Of a stretch of 43,746 nucleotides of DNA, positions 41,771 to 43,746 are shown piece by piece. Position 1 is the first letter of the stretch, and each line of letters opens with the position of its first letter. The translations under genes and the position numbers were made by a program. This DNA comes from Nitrosopumilus sp. (GTDB taxonomy: Archaea > Thermoproteota > Nitrososphaeria > Nitrososphaerales > Nitrosopumilaceae), in the NCBI RefSeq assembly GCF_025699255.1, contig NZ_JAILWA010000012.1, positions 1-43,746 of the forward strand. Direction: 5' to 3'. The notes beneath the pieces were generated by a model that saw only the letters and a program-made list of their open reading frames with translations, was not told the origin of the DNA and ran no database searches.

Positions 41771-43426
41771 TTGAAATATACACAAACGATTGTGTCATCT
41801 CAGCCACGATTAGAGATTCAAGGACAGGCACCATTCAAGCAATCTGGTGTATATGAGGCTCAAATTGCTATTGTTGATAATAAACCGACTGATGAGCAAA
41901 TTCGGACAAAACAATTTTCATCTTTGTGGCGAGGAAATTTTCATCTTAGAGTAAAAGATGGAATATTTTCTGAAACTCTAGGTTCTACTACAAACCCTCT
42001 TCCTACATCTATTACTAATCTTGACAAAGTTTGGATTGTTGTCACTGACTTGTTTTCTTCCTTACATACTGTATTTGATATTCCATTGACAAAATCTTCC
42101 ACATCTGAAACAATATCTGAACCAAAAACTGAATCTGTTTCTAATCCAAAAACAATTTCTGATGGCCCTTCACCTAAACGTTCTAACCCCAAGATTTCTA
42201 CATCTGGTCCTAGCGGTCCACCCGGCGACAAAGGTTCTACTGGTCCACAAGGTCCACCCGGCGACAAAGGCCCCTCTGGTCCTCCTGGTCCACAAGGTCC
42301 ACCTGGAACTAAAGGCCCTGAAGGTCCACAAGGTCCACCCGGCGACAAAGGTTCTACTGGTGACAAAGGTCCACAAGGTGACAAAGGAATTTCTGGAGAT
42401 AGAGGATTAACTGGCGATAAAGGGATTACTGGCGATAAAGGTGATAAAGGTGACAAAGGAATTTCAGGTCCACCCGGCGACAAAGGTGAAAAAGGTGCAA
42501 CTGGTCCAATTGGCGACAAAGGCCCTAGTGGATTAAAAGGTCCAATTGGCGACAAAGGTGAAAAAGGTCCGACAGGACCTGTTGGTGAAAAAGGTGCAGG
42601 TGGATTAAGAGGTGTCCCTGGTGAAAAAGGCGACAAAGGTCCGCAAGGTGTTCCTGGTGATAAAGGATTAACTGGTCCGACTGGTCCCCCCGGTGAAAAA
42701 GGACCTACTGGATTATCTGGTGTTCAAGGTGAAAAAGGCATTCAAGGAGGTCCCGGTCCAATTGGCGACAAAGGCCCTAATGGTCCACCCGGCGACAAAG
42801 GCCCTATTGGCCCTCCCGGTCCCCATGGTGATAAAGGATTAACTGGTTCTAATGGTCCAATTGGCGACAAAGGCCCTATTGGCCCTCCCGGTCCAATTGG
42901 TGAAAAAGGAAACAAAGGAACAGAAGGTCCAATTGGTGAAAAAGGCCCACAAGGCCCACAAGGTCCAGCTGGCTCTAAAGGATTAACTGGAGTACCTGGC
43001 CCACAAGGTGAAAAAGGTGAAAAAGGCCCTAATGGTCCAATTGGTGAAAAAGGACAAACTGGTCCACTTGGCGCTCCCGGCGACAAAGGCCCACAAGGCC
43101 CACAAGGCTCACAAGGAGAACGAGGAACAACTGGTCCTTCTGGTGAAAAAGGCCCACAAGGCCCACAAGGAATCCAAGGCCCACAAGGAGAACGAGGTCC
43201 AACTGGTCCAATTGGTTCTATTGGCGAGCAAGGCCCTGTAGGCGGTCAAGGCCCTGTAGGTCCTCCTGGTCCTAGAGGTCCTCCTGGTCCACCAGGTGAA
43301 AAAGGCCCTGCAGGTGGAGTCTCATCCGAACAAAAAGCACTTCTAAAAGATTTGTTGGAAATACTTACAAGCAAAGACATTATCACCACTGAAGAACAAA
43401 TCAAATTGATGAGTTATCTTTATTGA
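41771..43426 (+). CDS. Collagen-like triple-helix protein
   Basis: A 551-residue protein starting at TTG. Residues 1-145 form a globular domain of unknown family ending in a Ser/Thr/Pro-rich linker. Residues 146-515 are 123 uninterrupted Gly-X-Y triplets, dominated by GDK, GEK, GP(I/S/T/P) and GPQ. The charge pairs K-G-E and K-G-D can stabilise a triple helix without hydroxyproline. The C-terminus (residues 517-551, [28 protein letters not shown]) looks like a short trimerising or SHOCT-like helix. No signal peptide is obvious, so whether it is exported is unclear. Confidence 0.88.
   Translation: MKYTQTIVSSQPRLEIQGQAPFKQSGVYEAQIAIVDNKPTDEQIRTKQFSSLWRGNFHLRVKDGIFSETLGSTTNPLPTSITNLDKVWIVVTDLFSSLHTVFDIPLTKSSTSETISEPKTESVSNPKTISDGPSPKRSNPKISTSGPSGPPGDKGSTGPQGPPGDKGPSGPPGPQGPPGTKGPEGPQGPPGDKGSTGDKGPQGDKGISGDRGLTGDKGITGDKGDKGDKGISGPPGDKGEKGATGPIGDKGPSGLKGPIGDKGEKGPTGPVGEKGAGGLRGVPGEKGDKGPQGVPGDKGLTGPTGPPGEKGPTGLSGVQGEKGIQGGPGPIGDKGPNGPPGDKGPIGPPGPHGDKGLTGSNGPIGDKGPIGPPGPIGEKGNKGTEGPIGEKGPQGPQGPAGSKGLTGVPGPQGEKGEKGPNGPIGEKGQTGPLGAPGDKGPQGPQGSQGERGTTGPSGEKGPQGPQGIQGPQGERGPTGPIGSIGEQGPVGGQGPVGPPGPRGPPGPPGEKGPAGGVSSEQKALLKDLLEILTSKDIITTEEQIKLMSYLY
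42206..43315 (+). repeat. Collagen Gly-X-Y coding repeat
   Basis: Nine-base-periodic GC-richer block inside the collagen-like gene; many near-identical words such as GGCGACAAAGG and GGTCCAATTGG recur, which would allow slippage or recombination. The frames opened on the opposite strand (Pro-rich) are by-products of this periodicity. Confidence 0.85.
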
Positions 43427-43680
43427 TAAATAATACATTTATTTTTAAAATTTTTTCATCGTAAATTATTTCTGATTTTAGATCTTGTGATGTTTTTCAT
43501 TTTTTAATCTTTTTATCAACTTCAACACAAAGATTTTTTCTATTTTTATTTGAAGCTAAACTGTTTCAATATTTTTCACATGGTGACTAAAATGTTTTTT
43601 AAAATATCTAGTTTCCACTAAAGAATTTAGAAAAATGAAAACAATTCGCCTGCTTGACGATTGTTAGTATGTTGAAGAGA
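43427..43680. other. Intergenic region, nothing recognised
   Basis: 254 bp of AT-rich sequence between the collagen-like gene and the basic-tail gene, both ending here (convergent). No credible reading frame, repeat or RNA was seen; several T-runs could act as terminators. Confidence 0.6.
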
Positions 43681-43746
43681 TTATCGTCTTCTTGCTGCCT
43701 TTCTCTTTGGAGCTGCTTTTTTAGTTGCAGTTTTTCTCTTTGGAGC
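43681..43746 (-). CDS. C-terminal tail of a Lys/Arg/Ala-rich protein (5' end outside window)
   Basis: On the minus strand the last 66 bases read APKRKTATKKAAPKRKAARRR then a stop, open to the window edge. The repeated AAPKRK is typical of histone-H1-like or other nucleic-acid-binding basic tails. Identity beyond that cannot be judged from 21 residues. Confidence 0.6.
   Translation of the reverse strand, partial: APKRKTATKKAAPKRKAARRR

Noticed and set aside
41941-43241. Long open frames on the opposite strand and in other frames inside the collagen-like gene
   Set aside because: They are Pro/Gly- or Lys/Val-rich mirror products of the nine-base periodicity, not proteins.
1-43746. tRNA, rRNA or CRISPR array
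   Set aside because: No T-loop-like GGTTCRANNCC motif with a matching acceptor stem was noticed in any intergenic interval and no regularly spaced repeats were seen; a covariance search was not possible.

Overview
The window looks like chromosomal DNA of an ammonia-oxidising thaumarchaeon of the Nitrosopumilus/Nitrosarchaeum type (AT-rich, short intergenic gaps, many TTG starts, TATA boxes 25-30 nt before start codons). Supporting genes are Alba, an archaeal-type SMC, archaeal ProRS, deoxyhypusine synthase, CofE, ergothioneine genes egtB/egtD, archaeal Thi4, NirK-like multicopper oxidases with a fused blue-copper domain, and many universal stress and CBS proteins. The assignment comes from protein family content, not from a database search.

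Layout. 1-15.3 kb is a housekeeping block: Alba with a Pro/Glu repeat tail, LysE exporter, PAC2 protein, deoxyhypusine synthase, inositol-phosphate synthase, a nitrilase-family amidase, SMC, an orphan OppF-type ATPase, egtD/egtB, ProRS, a HAD phosphatase and CofE. 15.4-29.0 kb is an accessory region. It opens with a tyrosine integrase and holds an HUH-type Rep candidate, an AbrB-like protein, several unrecognised genes and a 400-bp structured non-coding stretch. It continues with two paralogous NirK-like multicopper oxidases, each divergent from a paralogous zinc-ribbon gene, then several tiny zinc-finger and membrane microproteins, a hemerythrin, a FilR1/DUF1724-type regulator and a voltage-sensor-like membrane protein. 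An imperfect 27/28-bp inverted repeat lies just before the integrase (15.39 kb) and just after the last gene of the region (29.0 kb).

29.0-43.7 kb returns to core metabolism: TusA, a cysteine-synthase-family enzyme, thioredoxin reductase, a stress cluster (three UspA, two CBS proteins, an HPF/RaiA-like ribosome factor), malate dehydrogenase, Thi4, a siroheme sulfite/nitrite reductase coupled to a two-domain rhodanese, a TPR protein, and a 551-residue collagen-like protein with about 123 uninterrupted Gly-X-Y triplets. The right edge cuts a Lys/Arg/Ala-rich protein.

How the genes fit together: TusA, cysteine synthase, sulfite reductase, rhodanese and Thi4 form a loose sulfur assimilation and delivery neighbourhood; egtB/egtD make ergothioneine; the island's copper oxidases with a di-iron hemerythrin and regulators suggest a copper/nitrogen-oxide or oxygen response unit. 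The last point is inference.
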